Position numbers and translations under genes: made by a program
Assembly (NCBI GenBank): GCA_022843405.1
Contig: JALHNQ010000005.1
Span: 53,776 to 117,775 of the forward strand
Length of the DNA: 64,000 nt
Direction: 5' to 3'
Origin: Methylocystis sp.
GTDB lineage: Bacteria > Pseudomonadota > Alphaproteobacteria > Rhizobiales > Beijerinckiaceae
Notes under the pieces: model-generated
What the model was told of the DNA's origin: nothing
What the model saw: only the letters and a program-made list of their open reading frames with translations
Database searches by the model: none
Shown: positions 28,873 through 36,946 of the stretch, one piece after another
Position numbering within the stretch: position 1 is the stretch's first letter
How the letters are laid out: each line of letters begins with the position of its first letter

Positions 28873-29427
28873 CTAGAAGAAGAAATCTCCCATATTGGAT
28901 TGGGGCGCCGGCTCCTGATAAGCGGGGCGATACATCTGGCGCGGCTGGGCGCGCGGCTGGCGCGACGCGCGCGGGCGCTCGACCTCTTCGCTGGCGATCG
29001 CGCCGCCGCCGCCAGTGATTTCGATCGTCGCCCCATTTTTTTCGACCCATTCGAAAAGCTGGCGCGCATTGGGGACCGCGAGCCGCACACAGCCATGGGA
29101 AAGCGGACGGCCCAGACCGCGCTCGTAGGTGCCGTGGATGGCGAGGCCGCGCGGGGAAAAGAAAATCGCATAAGGCATTGGCGCTTGGTCATATTCGTCG
29201 GAATGATGGTCGGCCTCCATGCGCATGACGCCGTAATGTCCCGTCGGCGTTTCGTAACCCCGGCGTCCGCTTGAGATTTTCCACCTCACGGTCTCGCCCT
29301 GCGGGGTGACCGCCTCAAGGCTTTGCGACGCCAGATCGATTCGGATGCGCACTGCGGCGGTCGCAGGAAGGGTCGTCAGAAGAACGACTGCGGCGAGGGT
29401 GGCGAATAAACGCAGAACGCTGGCCAT
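28873..29427 (-). CDS. Exported L,D-transpeptidase (YkuD domain)
   Basis: The 184-residue protein has a signal peptide (FATLAAVVLLTTLPATAA) and a YkuD catalytic domain with His98 (AIHGTYERG) and the motif SHGCVRL at 110-116 carrying the nucleophilic cysteine. It crosslinks or anchors peptidoglycan in the periplasm. The C-terminal tail after residue 140 is rich in Pro, Arg and Gln and ends GDFFF. The ATG at 29427 starts the signal peptide; an upstream start would add nine residues. Confidence 0.9.
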   Translation of the reverse strand: MASVLRLFATLAAVVLLTTLPATAAVRIRIDLASQSLEAVTPQGETVRWKISSGRRGYETPTGHYGVMRMEADHHSDEYDQAPMPYAIFFSPRGLAIHGTYERGLGRPLSHGCVRLAVPNARQLFEWVEKNGATIEITGGGGAIASEEVERPRASRQPRAQPRQMYRPAYQEPAPQSNMGDFFF

Positions 29428-29790
29428 GGCGGACCTAACCACGCCGACGCCCAATCGTAAAGGCGCGCCGATGAATCACCCGGATTTACGAGCTTTTTCG
29501 GTTAACGGGCGTGGACCAAGGCGCGCCGGCCGGCCGGCTGGGCGAACCGCCGCCTGGCGCCTGTTCCGTCCCGAAACGGCAAGCGGTTCGATTCATGACT
29601 CCTTAAGCATGTCTCCAGGATGTCGCCCGACTCGCATCGATGTCGCCGGGCCAGAATCGATTGGAAGCAGAGCCCGCTTCGCGCGAAAGAGCAACCGCGC
29701 GAAAGAGCAACTCGGCGCTTCGCGCCGGCGCCCTCGCCTTTTTTCGCTTCATCGCTATAGTGCGCCGGCATTCCTTTGGGACGAATCGCC
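29428..29790. other. Divergent intergenic region with tandem 16-base repeat
   Basis: There is no gene in about 360 bases. Two copies of GCGCGAAAGAGCAAC (29681-29695 and 29697-29711) stand in tandem with a 16-base period. TATAGT at 29756-29761 could be the -10 of the lipoprotein-lysA unit, giving a short leader before the GTG at 29791. A matching -35 is not evident. Confidence 0.4.
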
Positions 29791-30075
29791 GTGACGCCTC
29801 GATTGCCGCACCTCACCCGCCGCTGCGTGGCGGCTCTTGCGCTGGCGCTCGTCGCCGCGAGCCTTGGCGCTTGCGGCCGTCGCGGTCCCCTGGAGCTTCC
29901 TCCAGAGACCCAGGCGCGCGGCGCGTACCTTCGGGCGCAGAGCGAGGCCGCGCAAGCCAAGGCGGCGGCGCGCGGGGCGCCGCCGCCGGAGAACGCCCCA
30001 GCGCCGCCAATCCCCGGCACTGTCGGCAATCGACCGCCGGATCAATATCCCTTCCCGCTCGATCCGCTGCTTTAA
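29791..30075 (+). CDS. LptM-like small lipoprotein
   Basis: The 94-residue exported protein has a signal sequence ending in the lipobox LGAC followed by GRRGPLELPP. The CGxRGPL pattern after the acylated cysteine is the hallmark of the YifL/LptM family, which assists LptD maturation in E. coli. The rest is Pro/Ala-rich and low-complexity. The start is the GTG at 29791 (reads VTPRLPHLTRR). It lies four bases before lysA, the usual partner of this lipoprotein in rhizobia. Confidence 0.75.
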   Translation: MTPRLPHLTRRCVAALALALVAASLGACGRRGPLELPPETQARGAYLRAQSEAAQAKAAARGAPPPENAPAPPIPGTVGNRPPDQYPFPLDPLL

Positions 30076-30079
30076 GCCG

Positions 30080-31345
30080 ATGCATCTCTTCGCCTATCGC
30101 AACGGCGCGCTCCACGCCGAGGAGCTAGCCGTGCATCAGCTCGCCGAGGAGGTAGGCGCCCCCTTCTACTGCTATTCGGCGGCGACGATCCGCCGCCACT
30201 TTCGCGTGTTTTCGCAAGCCTTCGCGGGTCTCGACGCGCTGGTCTGCTACGCGGTGAAGGCCAATTCCAATCAGGCCGTGCTGCGTCTTCTCGCCCAGGA
30301 GGGCGCGGGCATGGACGTGGTTTCCGGCGGCGAACTGGCGCGGGCGCTGGCCGTAGGCGTGGCGCCGGAAAAAATCACCTTTTCCGGTGTCGGCAAGACC
30401 GCGGAGGAGATTGCGGCGGCGCTTCGCGCCGGCATCTTCTGTTTCAACGTCGAGTCGGAGCCGGAGCTTGAAGCCCTGTCGCAAGCCGCGCTCGCGCTCG
30501 GGTGCGCCGCGCGCGTGTCGCTGCGCGTCAATCCGGACGTCGATGCGCGCACCCATAAGAAGATTTCCACCGGCCTCGCCGAAAACAAATTCGGCGTGCC
30601 GCTGTCGCGCGCGCGCGAAGTATACGCGTTCGCCTCAAAGCTCGAAGGGATCGAGATCGCCGGCGCCGACATGCATATCGGCTCGCAGCTCACCGATCTC
30701 GCGCCGTTCGATGAGGCTTTTTCGCTACTCGCCGAACTCGTGCGCGACCTGCGCGCCGACGGGCGCAATATTTCGCATGTCGACCTCGGCGGCGGGCTGG
30801 GAATCCCCTATCATGAGGGCGACGATCCGCAGTCCTACCATCCCGAAAAATACGCCGGGATCGTGCGTAAGCATTTCGGCGACCTCGGCTGCAGACTGGT
30901 GCTGGAGCCTGGACGGCTCATCGTCGGCAACGCCGGCGTGCTCGTCACGCGCGTCATTTATGTGAAGCATGGCGACGCCAAGACCTTCGTCATCGTCGAC
31001 GCCGGCATGAATGATCTTGTCCGACCGACGCTCTACGACGCCTGGCATGACATCATCCCCGTGCGCCAGAGCCCGGATCGGCGAAGGATCGTCGCCGACG
31101 TCGTCGGGCCGGTGTGCGAGACGGGCGACTATCTTGCCCATGGACGCGAGATGTTGGAGCCCCGCCCCGGCGAATTGCTCTGCGTGCTCACTGCGGGCGC
31201 CTATGGCGCGGTGCAGTCCGGCACTTACAATACGCGCCCGCTGATTCCGGAAGTTTTGGTCGATGGCGCGCGTTACGCGATTATCCGCCAGCGCCAAAGC
31301 GTCGAGGAGATCATTGCGATGGACAGCGTCCCGGACTGGCTTTAG
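30080..31345 (+). CDS. lysA: Diaminopimelate decarboxylase
   Basis: This PLP fold-III enzyme makes lysine from meso-diaminopimelate. The 421-residue protein has the PLP lysine at 60 (LVCYAVKAN), HIGSQLTDLAPFDEA, the glycine loop HVDLGGGLGIPY, EPGRLIVGNAG and the GPVCETGDYL motif that supplies substrate-binding residues from the other subunit. The ATG at 30080 follows the lipoprotein stop closely; the frame extends further upstream but over the lipoprotein gene. A scrambled partial copy is found at 32277-32385. Confidence 0.95.
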   Translation: MHLFAYRNGALHAEELAVHQLAEEVGAPFYCYSAATIRRHFRVFSQAFAGLDALVCYAVKANSNQAVLRLLAQEGAGMDVVSGGELARALAVGVAPEKITFSGVGKTAEEIAAALRAGIFCFNVESEPELEALSQAALALGCAARVSLRVNPDVDARTHKKISTGLAENKFGVPLSRAREVYAFASKLEGIEIAGADMHIGSQLTDLAPFDEAFSLLAELVRDLRADGRNISHVDLGGGLGIPYHEGDDPQSYHPEKYAGIVRKHFGDLGCRLVLEPGRLIVGNAGVLVTRVIYVKHGDAKTFVIVDAGMNDLVRPTLYDAWHDIIPVRQSPDRRRIVADVVGPVCETGDYLAHGREMLEPRPGELLCVLTAGAYGAVQSGTYNTRPLIPEVLVDGARYAIIRQRQSVEEIIAMDSVPDWL

Positions 31346-31357
31346 ATGGCGCCGCGT

Positions 31358-32197
31358 TTAATTCGCGTCCGGTTTTTCGCAAGCGGCGCCGGCGGCGTGC
31401 GCCTCGATCCAGTCGCGCACGCGGGGATAGACGTTCGAATCGAGCAGGGCCAGATGATCGCGGCCCGGCGCTGAAAGGAACGTCTTCGGCTCCTTGGCAA
31501 GATCGAAGAGTCGGCGCGCGAGGCGAATCGGAATGACGGAATCATTCTCGCCGTGGACCATCAGGACCGGCGCCCGCGCCTTGCCGATCTCCAGATCCGA
31601 GCGAAACGGATCGCGCACCAGATACTGGACGGGCGCCCAGGCGTATCGCTCCGCCGCCAGGTCGGCGATGGAGGAATAGGGGGAATCGAGCACCAGTCCC
31701 GCCACATGATGCGCGGCCGCGAGATGGGTGGCGACGCCCGTTCCGAGCGACTCGCCCATGATGACGATCCGCTCGGGCGCGTAGCCGAGCCTCAGCACCT
31801 CTGCGTAAGCCGCTTCAGCGTCGAGGAAGAGACCCTCCTGCGCGGGCACGCCCGTCGAGCCGCCATAGCCGCGATAGGAGACGGCGAGCATGCCGAACCG
31901 GTCTTCGACAAAGCGCTTGAACCGGGGAACACGATCGCGAAGCGCGCCGCCGTTGCCATGAAGATAGAGAATGAACGGCCGGCCGCAGTCGGCGGGAAGC
32001 CGCCAGGCGAGAAGCGTCTCGCCGTCGCGCGTCTGGAGCGTCGTTTCCTGAGCCTCGGCAAGCCCAGCCGCGGCGGGATCGGCGCGCCGCGCGTCTGGGC
32101 GAAAGAGAAAGTCGCGCTGAAAGGCGACGAGGCCGGCGAGCGCGGCGAAATAACCGGCGAAAAGAGCGGCGAACGCATGTCTCAGATAGCGCGTCAT
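31358..32197 (-). CDS. Membrane-anchored alpha/beta hydrolase
   Basis: The 279-residue protein starts with an uncleaved signal-anchor (AFAALFAGYFAALAGLVAF) followed by an alpha/beta-hydrolase fold of the YfhR/Bem46 group. The HGNGGALRDR oxyanion loop is followed by the nucleophile elbow GESLGTGVA, the acid in VHGENDSVIP and the histidine in GRDHLALLDS. The substrate is unknown. It converges on lysA with a 12-base gap. Its upstream side carries the lysA remnant, so the promoter must lie in or near that debris. Confidence 0.85.
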   Translation of the reverse strand: MTRYLRHAFAALFAGYFAALAGLVAFQRDFLFRPDARRADPAAAGLAEAQETTLQTRDGETLLAWRLPADCGRPFILYLHGNGGALRDRVPRFKRFVEDRFGMLAVSYRGYGGSTGVPAQEGLFLDAEAAYAEVLRLGYAPERIVIMGESLGTGVATHLAAAHHVAGLVLDSPYSSIADLAAERYAWAPVQYLVRDPFRSDLEIGKARAPVLMVHGENDSVIPIRLARRLFDLAKEPKTFLSAPGRDHLALLDSNVYPRVRDWIEAHAAGAACEKPDAN

Positions 32198-32276
32198 GAA
32201 GTCCCTAATCGTTACGCGCGCCAAGGACGCCAAGGGCGGCGCTATCGTCGCGACGACAGGCGACGAGCGCGCGCAA

Positions 32277-32385
32277 AAGAAAATATCGGCCGGCCTCGCC
32301 GAAAACAAATTCCGCGCGCCGTCATCCGCCAGCGCCAAAGCGTCGAGGAGATCATCGCGATGGACAGCGTTCCCGATTGGATCGG
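32277..32385 (+). pseudogene. Scrambled lysA remnant with internal deletion
   Basis: Two blocks match the intact lysA on the same strand. The first, ending GGCCTCGCCGAAAACAAATTC, corresponds to lysA around 30557-30592. The second, starting ATCCGCCAGCGCCAAAGCGT and running through the codons for MDSVP, corresponds to the lysA 3' end around 31281-31340. About 690 bases in between are missing and the second block is out of frame with the first, so it cannot encode a working enzyme. Coordinates are approximate. Confidence 0.8.
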
Positions 32386-32492
32386 GTGAGCCGATCGTCA
32401 CGGATTGTATGTCGCTTCGTACCGCGGCACTTTGAGCGACGTCGTCGTCAGGCTGGCGCAACTTGCATTTTCACGTAAAGGGAGGATGGCCG

Positions 32493-32768
32493 ATGCTGTT
32501 TGCGATCCACTATGAAATGGCGCCCGAACATCGCGACGATGTTCTCAAGCGTTTTCAGAAGTTCGGCGACGCCGCTCCGAAGGGGTTGAAAGTGATCGGA
32601 AACTGGCTTTCCGTCACCCTGCTCGAGGGCTGGAGCATCGTCGAAGCCAGCGACGCCGCCGATCTTGGCGCGCTCTTCCATTCCTGGACCGACCTCAATG
32701 TTAATCACATCACGCCGGTCTTCGACGAAGACGCGGCGCACAGCTTCCTCGCAGCCAAGAAGAAATAG
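32493..32768 (+). CDS. DUF3303-family small protein
   Basis: The 91-residue protein (MLFAIHYEMAPEHRDDVLKR, later GWSIVEASDAADLGALFHSW) resembles the DUF3303 family of small ferredoxin-like-fold proteins of unknown role. GGGAGG lies seven bases before the ATG at 32493. It has no signal peptide and no obvious operon partner: the lysA remnant is upstream and the epimerase gene converges downstream. Confidence 0.72.
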   Translation: MLFAIHYEMAPEHRDDVLKRFQKFGDAAPKGLKVIGNWLSVTLLEGWSIVEASDAADLGALFHSWTDLNVNHITPVFDEDAAHSFLAAKKK

Positions 32769-32777
32769 GTTCGCGGC

Positions 32778-33788
32778 TTACAACGCCAAGTCTCCATGAG
32801 CGCGGCGATAGTCGCGATACCAGTCGACGAGCGCCGCGACGCCGTCGTCAAGCGACGTATGCGGGCGATATCCCGTTAACCGCTCCAGGAGATCGGCGCT
32901 GGCGAAAGTGCGCGGCACGTCTCCCGGCTGCATGTCGAGATAGTTGCGCCTAGCCTTTTTGCCGAGAGCTCGTTCGATCGTCTCGATGAAATCGAGGAGC
33001 TTTACGGGTTCTCCCCGACCGATGTTCACGATGCGATACGGCGCGACCGGCGAAACGCTGTCGTCGCCCGAATCGCGCTCTGGAACGCAATCGATCAGAC
33101 GCACGACGGCTTCGACGAGATCCGCGACATAGGTGAAGTCGCGCGACATGTCGCCGTGGTTATAGATGTCGATTGTGCGGTCGTTTTCGATCGCGTCGAC
33201 GAATTTTAACGGCGCCATGTCCGGGCGCCCCCAGGGGCCGTAAACGGTGAAGAAACGAAACATCGTCGTCGGGATCGACCAGAGATGCGCGTAGGAATGC
33301 GCCATCGCCTCGCCGGCCTTCTTGGTCGCGGCGTAAAGGGTCAAAGGGAAATCGGTTCGGTCGCTCTCATGGAATGGCACGGTGGGGCTCGCGCCATAGA
33401 CTGAGCTCGTCGAGGCGAACAGAAAATGACGCGGCTTCAAGAGCCGCGCGATCTCCATGACGTTGAAGGCGCCGACGAGATTGGCGTCGACATAGGCGCG
33501 CGGATTTTGCAGCGAATAGCGCACCCCCGCCTGCGCGGCGAGATGGATGATGACGTCGGGCGCCGCCTGTTCGGCGGCGCGGGTCAGCGCCTCCATGTCC
33601 TCGAGCATGGCGATCGTGTCGCGATAGCCATTGGTCCGCAGCAGAATGGCGCGGCGCGCCTCCTTGAGATTGGGATCGTAATAGGGCGTCATGCCGTCGA
33701 AGCCGTCGACAAGATGCCCGTCCTCGAGCAGACGTTTCGCTAGATGAAAGCCGATGAAGCCGGCCGCGCCGGTCACGAAGACGCGCAT
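32778..33788 (-). CDS. UDP-glucuronate 4-epimerase-like NAD-dependent epimerase
   Basis: The 336-residue extended short-chain dehydrogenase has the NAD-binding GAAGFIG at 7-13, substrate loop [16 protein letters not shown], Ser-Thr-Ser-Ser-Val-Tyr (STSSVY) and the catalytic pair Tyr152/Lys156 in YAATKKAGE. The DGMTPYYD and [16 protein letters not shown] sequences are typical of UDP-glucuronate 4-epimerases, which supply galacturonate for LPS or capsule. The ATG at 33788 fixes the Rossmann start; further upstream in frame is non-homologous. The promoter region is shared with the divergent cytochrome b gene, and the two 5' ends are about 130 bases apart. Confidence 0.85.
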   Translation of the reverse strand: MRVFVTGAAGFIGFHLAKRLLEDGHLVDGFDGMTPYYDPNLKEARRAILLRTNGYRDTIAMLEDMEALTRAAEQAAPDVIIHLAAQAGVRYSLQNPRAYVDANLVGAFNVMEIARLLKPRHFLFASTSSVYGASPTVPFHESDRTDFPLTLYAATKKAGEAMAHSYAHLWSIPTTMFRFFTVYGPWGRPDMAPLKFVDAIENDRTIDIYNHGDMSRDFTYVADLVEAVVRLIDCVPERDSGDDSVSPVAPYRIVNIGRGEPVKLLDFIETIERALGKKARRNYLDMQPGDVPRTFASADLLERLTGYRPHTSLDDGVAALVDWYRDYRRAHGDLAL

Positions 33789-33922
33789 GAGCCCGCCATA
33801 TTCCCGCGAAATGAAAGCTTCGCCGTCATGGGCGAAGGCGGCCGGCCTGTCAACGCGCCTGCGCGGGCCTGGGTTTTCAGCCCCGCAAGCCATATGTTGG
33901 CGCGTAAAGAGGAGAAGCCGCC

Positions 33923-34546
33923 ATGGCTGATGCGGCCGGCGCAACGACGCCGCGCGCGATTCACCCGCTCTTCGTTCGGGTGACGCATTGGGTGAACGCC
34001 TTCGCGATTTTCGTCATGGTGCTGAGCGGCTGGCGCATCTACAACGCCTCGCCGCTGTTTGGCTTCGAATTTCCTCCCGGTTTTACGCTCGGCGGCTGGC
34101 TCGCGGGCGCGCTCGCCTGGCATTTCGCCGCCATGTGGCTGTTGGCGATCAATGGCGTCGCCTATGTCGCCTATGGCATTGTTTCAGGTCACTTCCGAAG
34201 GAACTTTTTGCCAATTTCGTTGAGCCGAGCGCTCGACGATGTCGCCCTGGCCAGCCGCGGCCAGCTCGATCATGCGCCCGGCCGCTACAACGCCGCTCAA
34301 CGTCTGCTCTATGTCGGCGTGATTCTCGCAGCGATCGTTGCCATTCTTTCGGGTCTCGCCATCTGGAAGCCCGTGCAGCTTCAAGGGCTGACGGCTGTGA
34401 TGGGCGGCTATGAGGCGGCGCGCCGCGTGCATTTTTTCGCCATGGCCGCGATCGTCGCCTTCCTTGTCGTCCATATCGGCCTCGCCGTCATGGTCAAGGG
34501 CGTGCTCGCGCCGATGTTCACCGGCCGCGCGGAGGTGCAGCGATGA
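33923..34546 (+). CDS. Cytochrome b561-type membrane subunit
   Basis: The 207-residue integral membrane protein has four main hydrophobic segments. Candidate haem-ligand histidines are in [33 protein letters not shown] and VVHIGLAV, the di-haem pattern of the Ni/Fe-hydrogenase or thiosulfate-reductase cytochrome b family. It overlaps the following molybdoenzyme gene by four bases. By analogy with MsrQ-MsrP pairs it probably carries electrons between the quinone pool and that enzyme. Confidence 0.85.
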   Translation: MADAAGATTPRAIHPLFVRVTHWVNAFAIFVMVLSGWRIYNASPLFGFEFPPGFTLGGWLAGALAWHFAAMWLLAINGVAYVAYGIVSGHFRRNFLPISLSRALDDVALASRGQLDHAPGRYNAAQRLLYVGVILAAIVAILSGLAIWKPVQLQGLTAVMGGYEAARRVHFFAMAAIVAFLVVHIGLAVMVKGVLAPMFTGRAEVQR

Positions 34547-35274
34547 AGCGGTCCGGCCTCTCCGCCTTTCGTCCGCAGCTTGCGCGGCTCGAGCGCCGCC
34601 TCTTTCTCAAGCAAGGCCTGTCACTGGGCGCGCTGTCGCTGCTCTCCGGCTGCACCTTGAAGGATGACGACGCCGTCGATCGGCTGCTTTTCGCCATGTC
34701 GCGCTTCAACGACAAAATGCAGGCGGCGCTTTTCGACCCTGCAAAGCTCGCGCCGACCTATGCCGAAGGCGACGTCACAGCGCCGTTCCCGTTCAACGCC
34801 TATTACGAAGAAAAGGACGTCCCCCGCATCGACGGCGAGAGCTACCGGCTGCGGCTCTCGGGGCTCATCGCCGACAAGCGCCCCTGGAGCTTAAACGAAT
34901 TGCGCGCGCTGCCGCAGGCGCGCCAGATCACCCGCCTCGTCTGCGTCGAAGGCTGGAGCGCGATCGGCAAATGGCGCGGCGTCGCCTTGCGCGAATTTCT
35001 CGAACGAATCGGCGCCGACCTCACGGCGCGTTACGTCGGCTTCAAATGCGCCGACAAATATTATTCGAGCATCGACATGGCGAGCGCGCTCCATCCGCAA
35101 ACGCTGCTCGCGCTGGATTTCGCCGACGCCAAATATGGCTATCCGCTGCGCCTGCGCATCCCGACGAAACTCGGATTCAAGAATCCCAAATTCATTCATG
35201 AAATGTTCGTGGCGAACGACTATCCTGGCGGCTACTGGGAGGACAAAGGCTACAACTGGTTCAGCGGCTCTTAA
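34543..35274 (+). CDS. Tat-exported lipoprotein molybdopterin oxidoreductase
   Basis: The 243-residue protein has a single sulfite-oxidase-type Moco domain. The molybdenum-ligand cysteine is Cys134 in LVCVEGWSAIGKW, and FKCADKYYSSIDMASAL, YPLRLRIPTKLGFKN and GGYWEDKGYNW are typical of the YedY/MsrP-like group. The N-terminus combines a twin-arginine motif (ERRLFLKQG, Arg18-Arg19) with a lipobox ending at Cys37 (LLSGC). It is therefore likely exported folded by Tat and lipid-anchored at the membrane beside its cytochrome b. The substrate may be a sulfoxide or other small oxide; not proven. Confidence 0.85.
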   Translation: MKRSGLSAFRPQLARLERRLFLKQGLSLGALSLLSGCTLKDDDAVDRLLFAMSRFNDKMQAALFDPAKLAPTYAEGDVTAPFPFNAYYEEKDVPRIDGESYRLRLSGLIADKRPWSLNELRALPQARQITRLVCVEGWSAIGKWRGVALREFLERIGADLTARYVGFKCADKYYSSIDMASALHPQTLLALDFADAKYGYPLRLRIPTKLGFKNPKFIHEMFVANDYPGGYWEDKGYNWFSGS

Positions 35275-35386
35275 CTGGGCGCCTCGTCCGAAAACTAAGT
35301 CTCGACTCTTTCTCGCCACTATATATGACTGTCGGTCACGCCCCGGCAGGTCGATGAGTCGGCGCCAAGACTCTAAGCGAGGATAT

Positions 35387-35596
35387 ATGACCAATCGTCG
35401 ACCCTGCGTTAACGGCATTCTTGCAGCGGTCCTGTCGGCGAGCATCGTCCCTATTCACGGCGCGCTCGCGCAAGAGAAGTCTCCAACCGCTCAGCGGCCG
35501 GTCGTGAAGCTTCCCGCCACCTTGCCGGTGAAGAATGAATCCGCTCCAGGAGAAGCGATCAAGCCCGAGGAAACGGAAGCCGACGACGACGAATGA
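35387..35596 (+). CDS. Small secreted peptide, paralogue 1
   Basis: The 69-residue protein has a clear signal peptide (NGILAAVLSASIVPIHGALA, cleavage after ALA) and a short acidic mature part ending EETEADDDE. The start ATG is preceded by GAGG. It belongs to no family I recognise. Its first 28 residues are nearly the same as those of the next gene (RPCxNGILAxVLSAS, IPIHGALA-like), so the two arose by duplication. The mature parts differ: acidic here, basic/Pro-rich in the neighbour. Three GANTC sites lie within 85 bases upstream. Confidence 0.65.
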   Translation: MTNRRPCVNGILAAVLSASIVPIHGALAQEKSPTAQRPVVKLPATLPVKNESAPGEAIKPEETEADDDE

Positions 35597-35788
35597 TCGG
35601 CCGGGAGATTTTTTAAGATTTCATTAACGATTTCATCGAACTTCGCCTGATCGCGCGAATTGCGTCATGAAATCACCGCAGCGCAGGCGTGGCGGCGACC
35701 TAACTTCATCACCGTTGACCCGCCTGATGCCTGCGGGGTGGGCCGGTTGATTCGGCGGGGGCTCTCACTTTGAGGGGACCATCAAGCG

Positions 35789-36001
35789 ATGAATCAGCGA
35801 CCCTGCGCGAACGGCATATTGGCTGTGGTGTTGTCGGCGAGTTTCCTTCCCATTCACGGCGCGCTCGCCAAAGAACAAAGGTCTGCGACTGCTTCCGGCG
35901 CCGCGAAACATGGCGCGAAGCCGCCGAAGCCGCCAGCGCCAAAGCACGGCGCCAACGCGCCGTCCCCGGACGGCGACGCGGCGGCGGGCGACAAGCCTTA
36001 G
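35789..36001 (+). CDS. Small secreted peptide, paralogue 2
   Basis: The 70-residue protein repeats the signal peptide of the upstream gene (RPCANGILAVVLSASFLPIH, cleavage near GALA) but has a different mature region rich in Lys, Pro, Ala and His (HGAKPPKPPAPKHGAN). No known domain. A start at 35789 follows GGGGACC weakly. The conserved leader and diverged mature part suggest a small family of exported peptides under the same control, but the function is unknown. Confidence 0.62.
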   Translation: MNQRPCANGILAVVLSASFLPIHGALAKEQRSATASGAAKHGAKPPKPPAPKHGANAPSPDGDAAAGDKP

Positions 36002-36026
36002 CGGGCGGCGGCGCCCCACCGATGCG

Positions 36027-36767
36027 TTAATAGTCAACCGCGACAAGGTAGAGACCGTGCGGCGGCGCGACCTGTCCGCAGCGCGCACGGTCTTTTGCGT
36101 GAAGCGCCAGCGCCAAATCCTCGACGCGCCACTTGCCGCTGCCGACATGCTCCAGCGACCCGACCATCGAGCGCACCTGATGATGCAGGAAGGAGCGCGC
36201 CGACGTCACGATCTCGATGCACGCGCCGTCGCGGCGCACGTCTAGACGCTCCAGCGTGCGAAGCGGCGAATTCGCCTGGCATTCAGACGCGCGAAAGGTC
36301 GTGAAGTCGTGGCGGCCGACGAGCGACTGCGCCGCTTCATGCATCGCCTGCGCGTCGAGCGGGCGCTTGACATGCCAGGCGCGGCCGAGGCCGAGCGCCA
36401 AAGGCGCGCGGCGATTGTCGATGACATAGAGGTAGTGGCGGCGGATCGCTGAAAAGCGCGCCTCGAAATCGTCGCCGACGGCGCGGGCCGACAGCACCGC
36501 AATCGGATCAGGCTTCAGATGCGCATTGATCGCGTCGCGCAGCCGGTCCGCTCGCCAGTCGCGGGCGAGATCGACATGCGCCACTTGCCCCAGCGCATGA
36601 ACGCCCGCGTCGGTGCGGCCCGCGCCATACACATTCGCGCGCGCGCCGGCGTTGATCGCGGCGACGGCCTCCTCGAGCCGTTGCTGAACGGAAACGCCAT
36701 TCGCCTGCCGCTGCCAGCCGACGAAAGGCGCGCCGTCATATTCGATGGTCAGGGCGAAACGGGGCAT
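36027..36767 (-). CDS. truA: tRNA pseudouridine(38-40) synthase
   Basis: TruA converts uridines at positions 38-40 of tRNA anticodon stems. The 246-residue protein has the catalytic aspartate in [17 protein letters not shown], the N-terminal [12 protein letters not shown] and the [10 protein letters not shown] strand. [14 protein letters not shown] near the C-terminus is the conserved RNA-binding segment. It is the last gene of def-fmt-truA, separated from fmt by a palindrome-filled spacer. Confidence 0.95.
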   Translation of the reverse strand: MPRFALTIEYDGAPFVGWQRQANGVSVQQRLEEAVAAINAGARANVYGAGRTDAGVHALGQVAHVDLARDWRADRLRDAINAHLKPDPIAVLSARAVGDDFEARFSAIRRHYLYVIDNRRAPLALGLGRAWHVKRPLDAQAMHEAAQSLVGRHDFTTFRASECQANSPLRTLERLDVRRDGACIEIVTSARSFLHHQVRSMVGSLEHVGSGKWRVEDLALALHAKDRARCGQVAPPHGLYLVAVDY

Positions 36768-36795
36768 TCATTGCGCTCGCGCATGGCGCGACCTC

Positions 36796-36922
36796 ACCTC
36801 CCCCTTGAGGGGGGAGGTCGGCCGCCGAAGGCGGCCGGGTGGGGGTGACACCCAAATGATTATGGAATTCACCCCACCCCCGCCCGCAGAGCGGGCCGAC
36901 CCTCCCCCTCGAGGGAAGGGTG
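36796..36922. repeat. Compound palindromic repeat between fmt and truA
   Basis: The spacer begins with a hairpin (ACCTCCCCC...GGGGGAGGT) and continues with a larger inverted pair: GTCGGCC...GGGTGGGGGTGA is mirrored by TCACCCCACCC...GGGCCGAC. A further CCTCCCCCTCGAGG palindrome closes it. This REP/BIME-like element sits inside the operon and could affect truA mRNA levels. Confidence 0.75.
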
Positions 36923-36946
36923 ACGCGCGCCGGTCGAGCATCAAAC

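Noticed and set aside
29581..29610. tRNA-like GGTTCGATTC sequence
   Set aside because: The T-loop-like word stands alone; no acceptor or anticodon arms can be formed around it.
36796..36922. CRISPR-like repeats
   Set aside because: They are nested palindromes in one spot, not direct repeats with regular spacers; no cas gene is present.
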